Translations under genes and position numbers: made by a program
Assembly (NCBI GenBank): GCA_013397845.1
Contig: VZTG01001997.1
Coordinates: 1,388,212-1,452,211 of the forward strand
Source of the DNA: Melanocharis versteri
Lineage: Eukaryota > Chordata > Aves > Passeriformes > Melanocharitidae
Length of the DNA stretch: 64,000 bases
Reading direction: 5' to 3'
Shown here: positions 26,701-41,700 of the stretch, piece by piece
Layout of the letters: the number at the start of each line of letters is the position of its first letter
How positions within the stretch are numbered: position 1 is the stretch's first letter
Notes under the pieces: model-generated
Database searches by the model: none
Told to the model about the DNA's origin: nothing
What the model saw: the letters and a program-made list of their open reading frames with translations, nothing else

Positions 26701-29700
26701 CCCTCTGCAGCAGCTGGCAGAGTCCACATGGCCCTCTCTGCCCTTGTGATGCTGTCCCTTTGGGTATGTGGGGTGGTGTAGTGATCTTCAGTATCTCCAT
26801 GGTCAGGAGAGGTGCCAAATCTACACTTCTCAACACAAAAGCAACTCTTCCACTGCCTGCATGTGAATTATTAATCAGCGATGCAGTTTTGTGAAAGGAA
26901 AACTCCAATGGTGGCAATATCTGCGGAGGTTTTTTCCTACAGCACAGGAAGGAAAAATGTAGAAGATGGTCTCTCTTCCACTGCTGCTTAAAGTTTCACA
27001 AGTGGGCTTTATGTGAGAGAGATTTTGCTTGAAACAAAAAAGTTGTTTCTCTGTTTTGTTCAAAGTGGAACTTGAAAAGCAATTGTATTACCCACTTAAT
27101 GTTACTTTGTTGTAAAAGGAAAGCATGTATTGAATGTGATTGGTCTTGAAAGGCTGTGATTTGTAAAGTAATTACAGTTGGGTTTTGGTTGTTTTAAACA
27201 GACCAGCTGTTACGGACAGCGAGTCAGCACTCTGACAGCAGTGGCTTCGCTGAGGACTCTGCAGATTGTTCTCCGTTCAATCAGCTTCAGGTAGGGTTCT
27301 CATCCTGTGGCTGAAATACTCCTGATTAGTGTGAAACAGTAGGGGAGGGTAGGAGGGATGTTGATGTTTGACTGCTACTCTGACCATCAGTCTGGATCCT
27401 ATAAAATTATAATTTTCAAAGCTGGACCTGCCAAGTCCCTTACAGAACTGTGTTCAAATTTGAAAGCCTTTCTGGTAGGTTAATCTGGGTATACTTGGAA
27501 CTGGAATAAGCTCTAAATTCAATATGTTCTGTTTGCTATTTCTGGTGTATCTTTTCTCACTGTCTGGTAGTCGATTCCTCTCAGTAGTGGGCAGAGATTA
27601 AGGTCTTGAAAGATTGTAGCTATTCTGCTGATCATCTAATTTTTTCTATCATTTTTGCCTTCCCACTTACTTTTTTCTTCTCTTCCCCGCCCCCTGCATA
27701 TTTTTCTTTTTTTTTCTTTTTTTTTTAATTAACAACTGACAGAAAATGAAAACAATTTCACACTAGCTTTAGTGTGAAGATAGACTAATTTTAGTTGATC
27801 TTGAGCTTCCATGCTTTCTTGTTCCAGTTCCTTTGATCTTGGTCCCAGAAATTGCTGTGATGCTGACCAGAGACCTCATGTCTTAGGGAAAGCTTTTGTT
27901 CCAGCATGGTGTTTAGGTGTCTGTTCAATGCATATGCTTGCACAGCATTGTATCTGATACTTTGGAGAGCTCTTCTGGTTCTCCTAAAACTTTCACACAG
28001 TAGTAGCCATGATTTGATTGGCCTGTCAATCAGACAGAGAAAAGCCTTCAATGAGATCCTGTTCTCAAGGCCAGCTATTTGTGGGACCTAGACCACAGCC
28101 CAAAGGAATAGATGGGATTCTGGGTACCTCCAGCAATTTCATTTCGACAGCTTGTATCTGCTGAACTGTTTCTTATGCTACCATATGTTTCTCCCTTGTG
28201 GCACACCAAGCATTTTAAAAGGTGTTGGGTAGTTGATAGGAAGAGTTTTTCCACCCTCTACATCCATCAGTGTTGCTTTTTCGTTTTGGTACTGGTTTTC
28301 TGGGCTTTCCAATTTAGTAGTTTTTCAGCTGGGTACCAAAATAAAAGCCAAGACAATGTTAGTCTTTATGTCTCCCTTAAATGTCAGCTTAATGCTTTCC
28401 AAGAGCAAGGAAGTGAATAAAAGGAAAAATGATCCTGAGTTCCTGCAAAGAGCATAAGCATCTGACATACTTGTTCAGCTCTCTACAGAGCTGTGACTGC
28501 TCTGAAGTTGACAGGCATGTTAGAAGGTGACTCAGAGGAGAGTTGGTCACTCCTGATCTTTATGCTGGTTGCAACCTGATTAAGAGCCCATTAAAAGCGT
28601 GTTGCAGCTAAGTGCCCCTTCACTGGAATATTGGTGGAGTTTATCTGTGTTGGCTGTAAAGGGAAGAGATTTTTCTATTATGCTGTTTTGAAAAGGTGTA
28701 TTGAGACTGCACGAGATTCGTGCCATAGAGTTGCTAGGCTCTCCTCTGCCACCTTCACTCCTTTATTCAGACCAAGTGCTGAGCTGAATTCAGAAAATAC
28801 GGGTCAATGATGCAGCTAGGGGGAATGAGAACTTGGCAGCTAGTGAAGAGAACCTGTGAAAAGATAAAGGGCATACAGAGGAGTATATATTGTTTCTTAA
28901 AAGTATGGTAATTTAGTGCCATCTACTGTTAAATTATTGACTCTAGCACCCATAGCCTTCCTCTGAAACTCAGGAGAGAACTCAAAATTTGAACCGTATT
29001 GCTTTCGTCTCTGACTTCCAAAATTAAGATTTCTGAGGGAGATTTTGACATCAAGATAGGATATTCTGCAGGGGGGTTTCGTGTTACTGAAGAGGCCAGA
29101 ATTCTCCATCTGAGTTCTTATGTCTTACTCGTAATTGAACGATGTGATGGAGGATTAGGACACAGGTAGATACACATGTAGCCCACATGATTTCACCTAG
29201 ACATTATCATCTTTCATTCTTTTAATACCTTTAACTTGAAAAATATCTGAACCTGCACATTCTTTCACAATAATTTGTGGCTGTGCCAGTGAATGTGATG
29301 TTAGGTATGTACTTGTGAAGATGACCTTCATGGCTGAAATCTTGTAGATGGCTGGAGAAGGAACTATTGCCTGACAAACATCATAAGTAATCTCTTTAGA
29401 AGGAACTAATAATTAATATCCTAATGACAGCAAGAGCTGCCGAAAGTAGAGATGGGAAAATTTCTAGTTCATGCGTCAACTGTGGTAAACTTCCAAGAGT
29501 GTACCTTATACCACATACTTCTAGGAAAATGTCTTGTCCACTTGTAAATACAGCAGTCAGTCAGGCCAGCTTCAAGAATATGCTTTGCAATTAATAGATC
29601 TCTTCTTTTTTCCTTTCTCTTAGATGCTTTTCCTGCCATTTGTTACCTATTAAATTAGCAACCTCCTCATATACATGCTCTGTTTAAACTGTGATTTAGA

Positions 29701-32700
29701 ATGAAAAGGGGAAGAAGTATCAGGAGAAAGGAAGGATGGGCTAATAGTACTGGATGCGGTCTTCAACTGAGATTAACATTCTAATGTGATATTCTCAGTC
29801 TTCAACAATTCTTTAACTAAAAACAGGCCGAGTTTATGGGCAGACTGGCTTTCCTATTCTTGGCGTTGTCCTGTAACACAGTTTCACTGCAGTCTGCAGT
29901 TCTCCTCACTGCTCTGTATACATTTCCTAATACTACCCTTCATTTCAGTGCTGTGAACCTTTATAGATGGGAGATGCTTTGTACCACAACCCAGCTATCC
30001 GTTTGTCATCACTACCTAAAATACTAGCATTGTACTCTTTTTGCTCTTACTCTCCTGCCACTTCTATTCTTCTTACAAGATAGTGTTTATTGTCAAATCA
30101 AAGGAATGTGTGAAGAGTTTTCTCTTTGGAAAAATAAAAACCTCCTTTTGGTGCCATACTTCATTGTACTTCTAATGTATCTGATACCATGCTTTCTTTG
30201 TTCTCCTTCAGTGTTTTTCTTACACACTAAGTGTGTTATTCTTTCTGCTCCCCACCCCAATACCCAATGAATGTGTTCTTGGACTCTTGGCCTGGCTCCT
30301 GAGAAGGCAGTAGTTGAGTCTCCAGTACATTCACTCCTTTGCTGTCTCATATCTTTCCTAGGTCCAGGAGTCTTTGCAGGGCATGGGAAGCAGTGCTGAC
30401 AGCTGTGACAGTGAAACAACTGTGACATCGCACAGTGAGGAACAGAAGACACCGGTAGCCAGGGAACTGCCCTGTTTTGAAAAGTTTGAGGAGGAGGAGG
30501 AGGAAGATGATGATGATGAGGAGGATTATGACGATGATGAAGAGGATATTATCTCTCAAGTAGAGAGACGAAAGGTAGGAGCATCTTCTGAAAGCAGAAG
30601 GAGTGAAGATAGAAAAATTAGTGACTGTAAAACTGAACAAAATCATGGACAAGAAAGCAAGTCATCTCGTATATCAGAGACAGTGCAAGAAGAGGTCAGC
30701 TCTAAAGAGGAAGACATTTCCAGTGAGCAAAAAGAATCAGACCTGCTGGAGGAAGGCAGTGTGTTCGAGTTTCCTCAGTACCACACACACCATATCCTCA
30801 AGTCGATGCAGTCTCTGGAAGGTGGTGGCTCCTCCCCATCATCTGTGGACAGAGTTCACATTGCCTTGCAAAGAGCTGAGATGAGGATCATCAACTCACC
30901 TGACTCCAAGGCCAGGTGCACTCTGCTTAAGTCAAAAGATCTTCTGAGGAAGCAGAAACTCTGGTTCGCTGAATCGGGCTATCCTCTAAGGCGGTCTCAG
31001 TCTCTCCCAACTGCATTGCTGAATCCAGTGAAAGTGGTGTCCTCTGTGAATGTTCAGTTAACTCCAGGAAAAGAGACTCTCTGCAGTCCTCCTTCTTTCA
31101 CCTACAAGTACACACGAGTGGAGGACGATGAGCAAGCAGCGTCTGAGCATGACAGAAGTGAGGATGAGGCAGCCTCCAGCCATCCTGTGTGCAAATCCAC
31201 ACTGTTTATTGCGCCTTCGTCCTCCAAGAAAGAGGTGCCCCCGGCTGGGCCCAGCAGGCTGTCTGAGGAGCTCAGTCCCACCAGGGTACAGAGCTGTCCC
31301 CTGCACACGCCAGCAGCCATGTCCCAGTCCACGTGCTCCCTGCATTCCCTCCCCACAGAGTGGCAGGACAGGCCGCTGTGTGAGCACATGAGGACGCTCA
31401 GCACCCACAGCGTCCCGAGCATCTCCGGCTCTTCCTTCAGTGCCATGCTTTCCCCCTTCAGCTGTCCCTTCTTTCCGAGGCATGGAGTTCCTCATCGTCC
31501 TGTGGCCATGAACCCACCCTCCACTGTGGAGATGCAGCTACGCAGGGTCCTACATGACATCAGAAACTCTCTGCAGAACCTCTCGCAGGTAAGAGGAAGC
31601 CAAATTTTGTCCCTGGACAAATGGGCTCCTTATTTTATCCTTACCAAACCAAGGTGATAACCTGAATATTCCTTTTTGTAGTTGAACAGATCAGGAAAAA
31701 AAAAACATTTTGTGCAAGTCTGATTTGCTACTGTTTTAGGAGCTTCTGTTTAAAGAGGCAAATTTAAAGTGTTTAAAGGTGGAAGTTTTAGGTTAGATAT
31801 TATGAAAAAGTTTTTCACCCGGAGGGTGGTTGGGCACTGGAACAGGCTCCCCCGGGAAGTCACAGCACCAAGCCTGACAGAGTTCAAGAAGCATTTGGAC
31901 AATGCTCTCAGGCACATGGTGTGACTCTTGGGGTTGTTCTGTGCAGGGCCAGGATTTGAACTTTGATGACCCTTGTGAGTCCCTGCCAAGTCAGTATATT
32001 CTGTGATTCTATGATCATCTTTTCAGTCCTCCACTATTTTTGCATTTAATGTTTTCTTGTTGCAGTTGACCCAGACAGATTTTTTTTCAGTATTTTTTAT
32101 TTTTTAGCTTTTATGGATATTCTTGGATGGAAGGGAGGAACAGTGTACTCTTTATTAGCTATTATTTTAAGATGAGAATCATCAGCTTTAGATTTAGAAA
32201 TGCATATTCATAGAATCACAGGATGGTCTGGTCAGTCCTTTGAGTTATCTTCTCTTTGACATACTTCTCATCCAGCTGTTAAAAGTTGGTTTTTTTTTCT
32301 GCTTACAAGTCACAAGGCTTCAATAATGATGTCAGTGATTGATCTCTGTGTGTTTCTGTGCTGTTTCATGCCAATCTTTTTCACTTAAAACTCTGGAGCT
32401 AGTCAACATGTTCTTGATACCATCAGTCTTTTATTAAGAATTGATTTTGTCAGGGCATGTGAAACTTTGTCTCATCACTCAGAGAAGAAATGCTTGAGAA
32501 TGCAAGCACGTAACTTTTACCAATTCCTGCCACACCTTCTGCTCTTCCTCTCGTTATTGCCAGCTGTCCCTCCTCTGCCATCCTGGTTCTGCTGTTTTCT
32601 TAGGCAGTGATATAACTTAGGATCCTGAAAGCTCCTGCAGGAGGCTTTGTGGGCAAAGCAGTTACAGACTCTGCTCATTTTTACCAAAATATGTGAATAC

Positions 32701-35700
32701 TATTAATTTGTAGACCTAAAATTTCTGCGCTTTAACCTGAGAGCAAATATGTGCCTGGCTGCACCACAGTGCAGGTGGTAGGCTGTAGTGGGCTTTTTTG
32801 GGCCCCTGTTATTTTATTGACTTTGCCACTTGTCAAAAGTTAGAGGTGAGTCCAGTCTTCCTTTGGTTCTCTCAGCTGGCCCTGCTGCTCAGAGCAAGAT
32901 TTGGTACTGTGACCAGCTCTGCAGCAGAAAGCTGTGGTCACCTGTGTTTTAAGTCAGCCATTGCTCAAGGTGGTGCTCATGGTGTGCCTGGGAGAAAGTG
33001 TTTGCAGAGCTTAACCTTCATTGGAGAAATCTCTCATGTGTACCAACTGCAGCCTCGATCTGTGTAAGGTTACAGTGTGCTCAGTACTTCTACCACACAT
33101 ATCATGCTAACTAAATCTGCTGGAAAAGAAACCTCTATTACATCCAGAACTCAAACTGGTTCAGTGAAAAAAAAAACAAAAACAAAAACCAAAAAAACGG
33201 GCATTGGAGGGGATAATAACATTTAGCCCACTTGTTCTTCTTCCAGCATATTTTGTCTAAATTAGTGTCATTTTGGGGGCTTGGTCCTTCTCATGGCAGA
33301 GGCTGATACGCAAATGTATTCCCTGCTTTTTCCTACAGTAGAGATCGAGTTTGGCACATAGCTTACTCAATGGCTAAAGAAAAAGTTGAGATGTTCAAAT
33401 ATATGATTCTGATTTTAAGAAGGAATAAGGAGGAGTAGATAAGTTGCTGATAGAACAGGGAACAGAGAAAGCTGGCAGAGGAAAAATAAACCCATCCTCT
33501 TGATGTGATCATGTTGGAGCAAGACTTCTCTGTATGAATGAACATGCTTCAAATTTTCCATGGCATATCAATAGTCCTTTGAATTCTTTCAAAATTATAT
33601 TGGACAAGCTGTCTTTTTCATGTTTGAGAAGGTAAACATTTCTGCTGTTTCCACTGTTCTTTGTTGTGCTGTGTCTGTACATGTAACAAACCCCTGGATT
33701 TTATCTGTTTGCTCCATATGTTGTTGCAACATGCAAATAGAAATTCTTCAGCAATTTTGTTTTCATGAGAGATCATTAGCAAGCTGGGGTCTTTGGATGT
33801 AGGCAACGTAGTGAGATTAAAAACCAAAATGAACAAAAATTCCACAAACTAAGAGCTGAAGAAAATCCCATGACAAATTTGACTGTAATCATGATTTCAA
33901 AATGGGACATAGTTTAATTTGCTCAGTTCTGGTTTTGGAGTTGTTCTTTTTATCATTAGCTGAGACAACTGAGACTACTAAGTTTCAAAGCATAAAATGC
34001 TTTGTGCAGAAAAACTTAAATTTTATTTCTGCTCATTGTGTCAGACAAGATTAATTTGGCTTTTCACCAGCAGCACACTTGCATTGCTGAGCTTTGGTGC
34101 ACACTGTGTTAGTTAAGAAGTGGTGCTGCCATTTTGTCAGGTTGCCTATTTGTAACACGCTATTTCCATGGATTGCAGAAATCTCAATGCCGGAAAGGTT
34201 GTGCTTTAACAGCGGCTGCTTTTGGAGTGTCTGTGCACTCGAGAGGATGCCTTTCCTATTTCAAATTGTTTGTTTCTTCCCCCTAGTACCCAGTGATGAG
34301 GGGTCAGGATCTTTCAGCTGCCACTGGTTACACTACTCAGAGATCATCCATTCTACCTCTCTACGAAGTAAGTGACCCTGTTTATAGAGTGGTACTGAGC
34401 CAAAAGAAAATACAAAGAAACATCCTAAATGTGTCGCAGATTGTGCTAACTTTGAGCAGTTCCTTGTCTTTGCTCTCAAGAGAGAGCTTCCTGCAAATAA
34501 TGTTAAAAAGGAATTAATCTAAATACATAGAAACCCTTTCATGTGTTTGCTTGTGTGATACAGCTGAAAATGCTGTTTTCTTGAGTCATTGTGAATGCAC
34601 AACATGCAGCTTCCATCATATGCTGAAGTTGCTGTGGTGCTCTTAACTCAAAGGGCTCATCTGGTCAAATGTGGTTACAGGATCCAAACTTACTTTAATT
34701 CATTTCCTCATGTAATTCATCACTGTATTTTTATTTCCCCAGAATACTTTCCAGGAGCTACAAGTGGTGAGGAGAAATCTAAATTTATTCAGAACCCAAA
34801 TGATGGATTTGGAATTGACTATGTTGCGTCAACAGACCACAGTTTATCAGCACATGACAGAGGAGGAAAGGTAAAATAATGGGTTTAAAAAAAAAAAAGA
34901 AAACACTCTGGGCTGTCAGAAAATGTGTTACTGCCCTTGAAATCAGCAAGAAATCTATTAGTTTCAATTTGGACAGGGTTGGAGCTGAGTTTTTGCCAAG
35001 ATCTTATTTACTCTTTTCTTTATACATCTTCATTCTAGAGTTTTTTACTCTTTGTTTCTTCCAATCCCTATTTCTCGCTAATTAATTTTTTTCCTGCATC
35101 CTTTCTCCAAAGTGATTGTAGAGCTGCAGATTTTAAGGGCTTTTATCATAGGATACTTGAACATAGGATACTGCAGGGGAAAAAGTCTTAAAGATTGTGG
35201 TTTTAGATCACTCCCATCTTTGTAGATATAAATAAAGAATGAACACTGTAGCATTCAGATGCTTTTCCAACTTTCAGTGGCTACTCAGCAGGCTGCAGAT
35301 GGCATTCATATTCTGGTTCCATGTGGCTGTGCTTGCCAGGAGTTGCAGTAGCAGCAGATCTGGAACAATTTTTAAAACTGATTATATGTTTGGTTTAGTT
35401 GAATCAGCTCTTGGCCTATCACTTTAAAAGTAAACATGTTTGAAATCCTGCTGCCTTAGACCGTGGCTTCCTGGCGAAAATGTAGCTGTGAGTGCTGGGG
35501 AATCTGTAACCACACAGGAGGAGTAACATGCGATTACTGCATTACTCTGTGGGACTTTTTCTTATCAGTTTTAAATTGCATTTGATTAGATATATGTAGA
35601 AATCCTGATTTCTTCTGCATTTAAAGCTAAAATTTTTGGAGAATTTTCTGTGATACACTATGTTGTTTTGTTTTTTCTATGGAGTCAATACATTTTCTAT

Positions 35701-38700
35701 AAATGGAAGAAGACTTCTGTTCCATATAGGCATTCAGCTAATTTTTCCATTAATTTTCTGTGTTCCACTTCTGATTCCCTTGCATGAAGTCCTTTTCTTG
35801 TGGCACTGTCCTGCTCAGTCACCTCTTTTCAGCGGAGTGCAGTGAATGCTTTTGTTCTTTCTGTGATGGCCCTGCTGTAGATTCGAAGCTGATCAGCTGC
35901 AGAGCCTGAGGAAGTCTGTCCGCATGGAGCTGCAGGAGTTGGAGATGCAGCTGGAAGAACGTCTGCTGGCCTTGGAAGACCAGCTCAGAAGTCTGCACAT
36001 GTCTTCACCTTACAGACCTCAGGCACACATAGTAAGGATTAGTTTTGCAACAACATAATGTGTTTTCTCAATGTAATGTTCATCACAGGATCCTAGAATA
36101 GTGTGGGTTGGAAGGGACCTTTAAAGATCGTCTAGTCCAACCCTTCTGCAATGAGCAGGGACAAATAATAACTCATAACTGTTAAACTCTTAGAATGGTA
36201 TGGAATCTTGGGTATCTAATGATGCCATGTGTATTATCAGGGGTCATATTTTCTAATTTTATGCCAGTATTTTGTCTTGGGGAAAAGGTGCGTGACTTCC
36301 TTGGTGTTAATAGATATCAGTACGTACCTTCTGGGGTTTTAGGGCTGAGAAAGGCAGACCTCTTCTGTCCGTGCTTTCTTCTTTTTCCTCTTCATGATCC
36401 TGAGTTTTCACAGTTTTGGTAGCTAGGGCTCATGTCTGAAATCCTTGGAGGATGGTGACGGGCTTTCTGGAGTTCTCCTACACTGGTTATCTTGAGAGAT
36501 GAGGGCAGAGAGATGAGACATTCACAGTGTTTCTCTCCCAAGAAACAGAGTGTGCTTTCTCTCTAGCTCTGTCAATCCATGGAAAAAAAACCAAAACAAC
36601 AAAACAGAACAGGAAAATCTCATTGTCATCAGTTTTTTCTTCTGCTGCCTTTTGTAGCTCCTTCAGATGAACATGTGGCTCCCTGACAAACAGTGGGAGA
36701 AGCTCTTCTCCCACAAACACTCCCCAAAAGCACAAGAAGAGGGATAAAAGGCATTTTTCTGTGTTTATTGGTGGCATGGCAATATACCTTCTCTTATTTT
36801 TCACTCAGCGGAAGACTGTTCCTCTTTTTTCTGCTGCAGTTCTGTCATCAGCCAAACAAAAGAAGCACAGGCAAAAAGTATCATACGCTCTTCCTGGGTT
36901 TCATTTCTCTTTCTTAGCCAGTCCTCTTCTGTAGAAGCAGCACAGGCACAGGCCACATCTTCCTCTTCAGTATTTTGTCATGGGAAAAAAATTGAAACCC
37001 AAGAACAGGAAAATATGGTATTACTGTGATCTCAAGCCAAACTTGCGTTCTTTGAGCCATATAAATATCTTTTTATTTGTAAATCCTTTTATAGAAGAGG
37101 GCCAGCTTTAAAAATGACTGAAATAAACTTTCTCCAGCCAGCTCCACTTCCTGCTTCCAACTTTCTGGTTTTACAGAAAGTTGTCTGAGATGCAGCATGT
37201 TTATATACTAGATTCTGAGAGCTCTAAAAAAGTCCTAAGTGCATTAACTTGACTTTATTTTTCAGGGTATGTATGGAAGCAGAAGTGCTGATAATCTGTC
37301 GTGTCCTTCTCCATTGAACGTCATTGAACCAGTAAGTAGTAGTTTTTTACTCTCTGTTTTACTGATGAAAAGAACTTGGAAGGCTTTACTTTAAAATAGG
37401 TTGCGGGAGATTAATTTGACACATAATTTTAGAAATACTTTACTCTTTTAAATAGCTTTGTTGAAAACAGGTGCAATTTTCCTTAAGCAAATTTAACTAT
37501 AGGTGTAAGTGGCTGTAGAGTCTCGTTAGCTTTTAAGAGGAATATGTAGAAGTGAGATGTTTTTTTCATTTGGTTGATACAAATGGTGATACTACCTTGT
37601 GAATTTTGTAGGGAAAACTATTTCTTATATTTCTGTGCATTTTCTGCTACTGAAAATAAGTAGTTCAAAAACTGCAGAAAGGAAAGAACAAACGAAAATC
37701 AAGCCCTTATGTGTGTCTCTGTCAATGGCCATGGCAAGATGTATCCATATTGCAAAAGTCGGAGGCTTGGGGAAGTGCCACAATTTTTATTTATGTTGGC
37801 TTTCAAAAAGGCACATTCCTTTTCATGATCCTCTTTGTTGCAGTCATAAAGGCAAAGTATATATTTATTTTATAGCTGTATTTGTTACATGGAGAGAATG
37901 AGTAAGTGACTAAATGAATAGCAAGAAAACATAGTTGTGTCCGTATGTGACTGTTTTGTATGCTTATTCGGCACTGTTTCTTTTCTGAATCCTTAGGTCT
38001 CTGAGCTTATTCGAGAGCAGTCATTTCTGAAGTCTGAACTGGGTTTAGGACTGGGAGAGCTTGGACTGGAAACTCTCCCAGCAGAGGGTACAGAGTCGGT
38101 ATTCTCCCATGGAAACTCGGACTCCTCTTCAGTGTGCTCTGGTCACACAGGTAGAAAAGCTAAGAGTCAAAGCAAGAAGCTGTACCGAGCCTCTGTTGCC
38201 TTAACACCAACTCCCCCGGTGAGAGCAGGTGCTGGACAGCAGATGGAAGGCTCTGAGGAGCTTGCAGACTCCAAGCCAGAGGTGGAGGACAAGCTTGAAA
38301 AAGTCCCTCTCATGCCTTCGGTTGATGAAATCCACAAAGCAGTGGAGCAGGAGGAGCTGCAGCAAGTCATACGGGAGGTGAGGAAGGAGGGGCTGAGATC
38401 TGGGACGCTTGAGCTGCATTTACTGAAACCTAAAGACAAGGCTGGCTCTAACTGCTGTCCACCAAGGTTTTCTCTTCCCTCTCCAGCCAGGGCTCCATAC
38501 TGTTCCTGTGCTGTGTCTGAAGGTTCAGAACATGTCACTAGGTGTTGGAGCCACAGCTGTATTTATGTGAAAAGCAGTAGATGTTTTTTCAGTGGTAGTG
38601 GTTAGCATGTAAATTAATAGCTAAGTATGGCTGGGAAAGAACTTGCTGTGTCTACTACTTGGTTAAGCAGCAGTATTTCAGATTCCCACGTGAAAATTTC

Positions 38701-41700
38701 TGTCATGTTTGCTTGCTAAAATGCCAAACTGGAGTTCATTTGAGTGGTGAAATAATGTTTCTGAAACAACACTGTCATAAATGTTAAGCATACTTTCCTA
38801 ATCCCTCTACCCCAACAACTAAGGACTGTAGGAATGTAAGTGAAACCTGAAGGCAGGTGGGATATTATTTCAGAGTTTTAGTGATCTTGGACCAATCCTA
38901 TTCGACTAGTTTTATTGGCAGTCAATGCGAGTGAGGAGTGCTTGGTTATTTTTCCTGTGGGCCAGGTTAAGAAACAGGACTATAACTGTGTGTTTTGTTA
39001 GTGGTATGACAGAAAAGCTCTCTGGCAAGTAATATAAATGGGGAAAGGAAGCCAAAGAAACTACTTGTTCTGAAAAGAGGTGCCTGTGAAAAAGTGGAGC
39101 GAACTCTGCTCTGAATACAGAAGTGGGCATCGAGAACTTGTGGATTTTATTCGCTCTTCTTCACAAGAAAGGGACCACTTAGACTTTAGCTGAGGGGCAT
39201 TAGACCCTTAGGCTTTAGCTTGTCCCTTGAAGCTTTTGTATGGCTCTGCCATAGACCCCTAAAGACTAGTAAGATGTCGTGCTTAGAAATGTACAACAGG
39301 CCAGGCTGTAATGCTGTGGTACCTTCCAGATCTGCTTGTGTTGAGGCTGTGGATGATTGGAACTGGCTTTACCTTAGCTTTGTCTTTGAAATGGATGAGA
39401 TGCAGGCCGTTCATCAGAAGACTTGCATGTGAGATATTTATCACACCTTGCACTGTGCTCCTGATTCTGCAGTGAACTCAGAATGTGGCATTTGTATCCA
39501 GGCTGTCTGTAAAAATCCATGTGGCAGGGCAGTGGTGTCATGGTGGAGGCTTGCTAAAGGAGAAACCGAGAGAGGAAGGAGAACTGTAATTCAAATGTAC
39601 TGCAAAAGCAGCAGAGACAAAAAAAAAGTGAGCTGAAGTCAAAGGACAGTATTATTTCAGTCAATATTTTTTCTGAGGTTAGCCTCTGTGAAAGTTCCTC
39701 TTCAGCTTCATTAGTTGATAGCAAATAAAGATGTGTACTCTTTGCACAGAGATTGTTATTTGGGTTGTGTGGCACTGAGGACATTGTAATGCTGAAAGAA
39801 TCCACACTGGACTGAGAGGCTACTATTCAAAGATGAGTAGTCAGCAAACAACTGAGCTTGACTCACTTGGTGAATATTTGAGCACACAGAGAGATTGTCC
39901 CTCAGTTTAACTTCATTGGCAGTGGGTTCCGGATCAACTCCAGATTCTCAGCATGGGGAGTTTTGCAGGTCAGAGTGGAGATGCATTGGCTCAAAGCACC
40001 TGGTAGATTTTGCAGAGCCAGAACATGCTATTAAACACGTATCAGGAAAATCTTTTATTATTTCATAAGAGCTAAAACAGAGCATAAATTGAAACATGCC
40101 TTGCTTAAATAGCCCTGTTGTTAGCAAAGGAATTCCAGTTTCATTGTCAGAGGAAAGAAATCTGGTAGGGTGCATTCTTGATGTGTGCACTCACAAATGT
40201 TAAACCCTTGCTTATTCCTCCCATTCTCTGTAGCTGTGTGACCTTGTGCTGGGGAGAGAGAAGCCAGGCAGTGGGTGTGATGTGCCTGAGTGGGCTGTAA
40301 TGCGTGTGAACTTTGGCCTGTAACTATTTGCTCCATGAAAAAACCCCATGGTGCTAACTTTTAGCATTAATGGACTAACTCCCACAGGAAAACGTTCAAC
40401 AACATGAAGTGCTAAAATACCAAACAGTAGCTCTCTTGATGAAACACAGCCTGACCTCCACAGGATTGTCATATGAAGTACTTACTGCTTGACTTGTGTA
40501 AGTCACAGTGTCACTAAGAGTGCCACCAGGCCCTCTCACTCTGCTCCTCTCCAGTTTAAAAGATATGATAGTTTAAAGATCTTTTTGCTTGAGAGCAATG
40601 GAAGTTTTCATTTTGCTAACAGTTCTTCATTATAAATGACATTTAATGAAGTTACACTTTAAAGAAATGTATGATTTTCCTGTCAACATCTGCTTTAAGA
40701 GGCTGTAATGAGTCTTTATGGGACTTCTGGCAGAGAATCTTCTCTTTCCCATTTTCCATTGAAATCCGTGTTAGCTCAACATCCATCACAATGTCTGTAG
40801 GTTGTTCATGTGTGCAGGTGTTGGGTTCCTTATCTTACTCTCTTGAACACAAAACTCACCAGCTGCTGCCATGAAGAAGTGGCAGGAAGAAAATAGAGTT
40901 GGAAACAATTCTTTTAATTATAGAAAATGTACTTCAAGATCAGAAGTATAAGCACTATGAAAAGCCTCGTTCCTGTTTTTCATTAGTTGGTGAAGAACAC
41001 CAATCTCCAGATTTGCCACAGTGGCACACTTCACTCAATCAGTTCTTTATTTAGCAGCAACAAAATACTGCAGGAATGGTAATTATTTTCTGGGGAGAAA
41101 GATCACTGGTTTACTGTTGTAAAACTATCTATGAATGTGATACTGTGTTTTCAGTGCAATATTGAGTATTGGTGTTGTATCAACATAGTAAATGTACCAT
41201 AAATTAGTGGTTCTCTCATTTTTCAAATGATCAATTTTTCATTCACTTGCTAAAAATAATTGATGGAGCGTTCATTGACTGCTTTTCTGTCTTTTGTACA
41301 GAGGAAGCCTTGGCAGCGGGCTGTGCCCTCTGCAGAGCAAATAGAAGGTGCACTTTGCCCTAAATCATTTATAATGAAAAAGGCAAATATTGGCCATTGG
41401 TCACGACACACGCAAGGTACTGAGTCACTGCAGAGTCCGTGCTGCGCTCACCACACAGCAGTGACCTTGCTGTGTCTGGAGGGGGGAGGAAGCACAGGCT
41501 GTGAAAAGAGGCAGTGGAGGGTGGTCTTGTTGTCATCCAGACAGGAAGGTGAGAAGCAGAGGGCTCAAATAATCAAGGTCAAGCCTGAAGTTGCTGGAAG
41601 AGCTGAGAATAGAACAGGAGCTGCTTCACTTCCAGTCTCTACTTTGTTAAAAGATTGTCTGTCATAGTAGACTAATTACTTGCTAATTTGGGAAGGTTTT

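Larger units (their letters stand above)
31589..34286 (+). other. ITPRID2: ITPRID2 intron with CR1 insertion
   Basis: A GT-AG intron of 2.7 kb. It contains a sense-orientation CR1 3' end (31778-32015), a probable short antisense CR1 remnant (32204-32245) and an A-rich tract (33167-33197). The rest is unremarkable AT-rich intron. Confidence 0.8.

Noticed and set aside
38378..38605. Extension of the exon at 37997 by 76 open codons as an alternative C-terminus
   Set aside because: The conserved continuation is in the exon at 43289 with a good acceptor in the right phase. The extension has no conserved block. Intron retention remains possible but has no sequence support.
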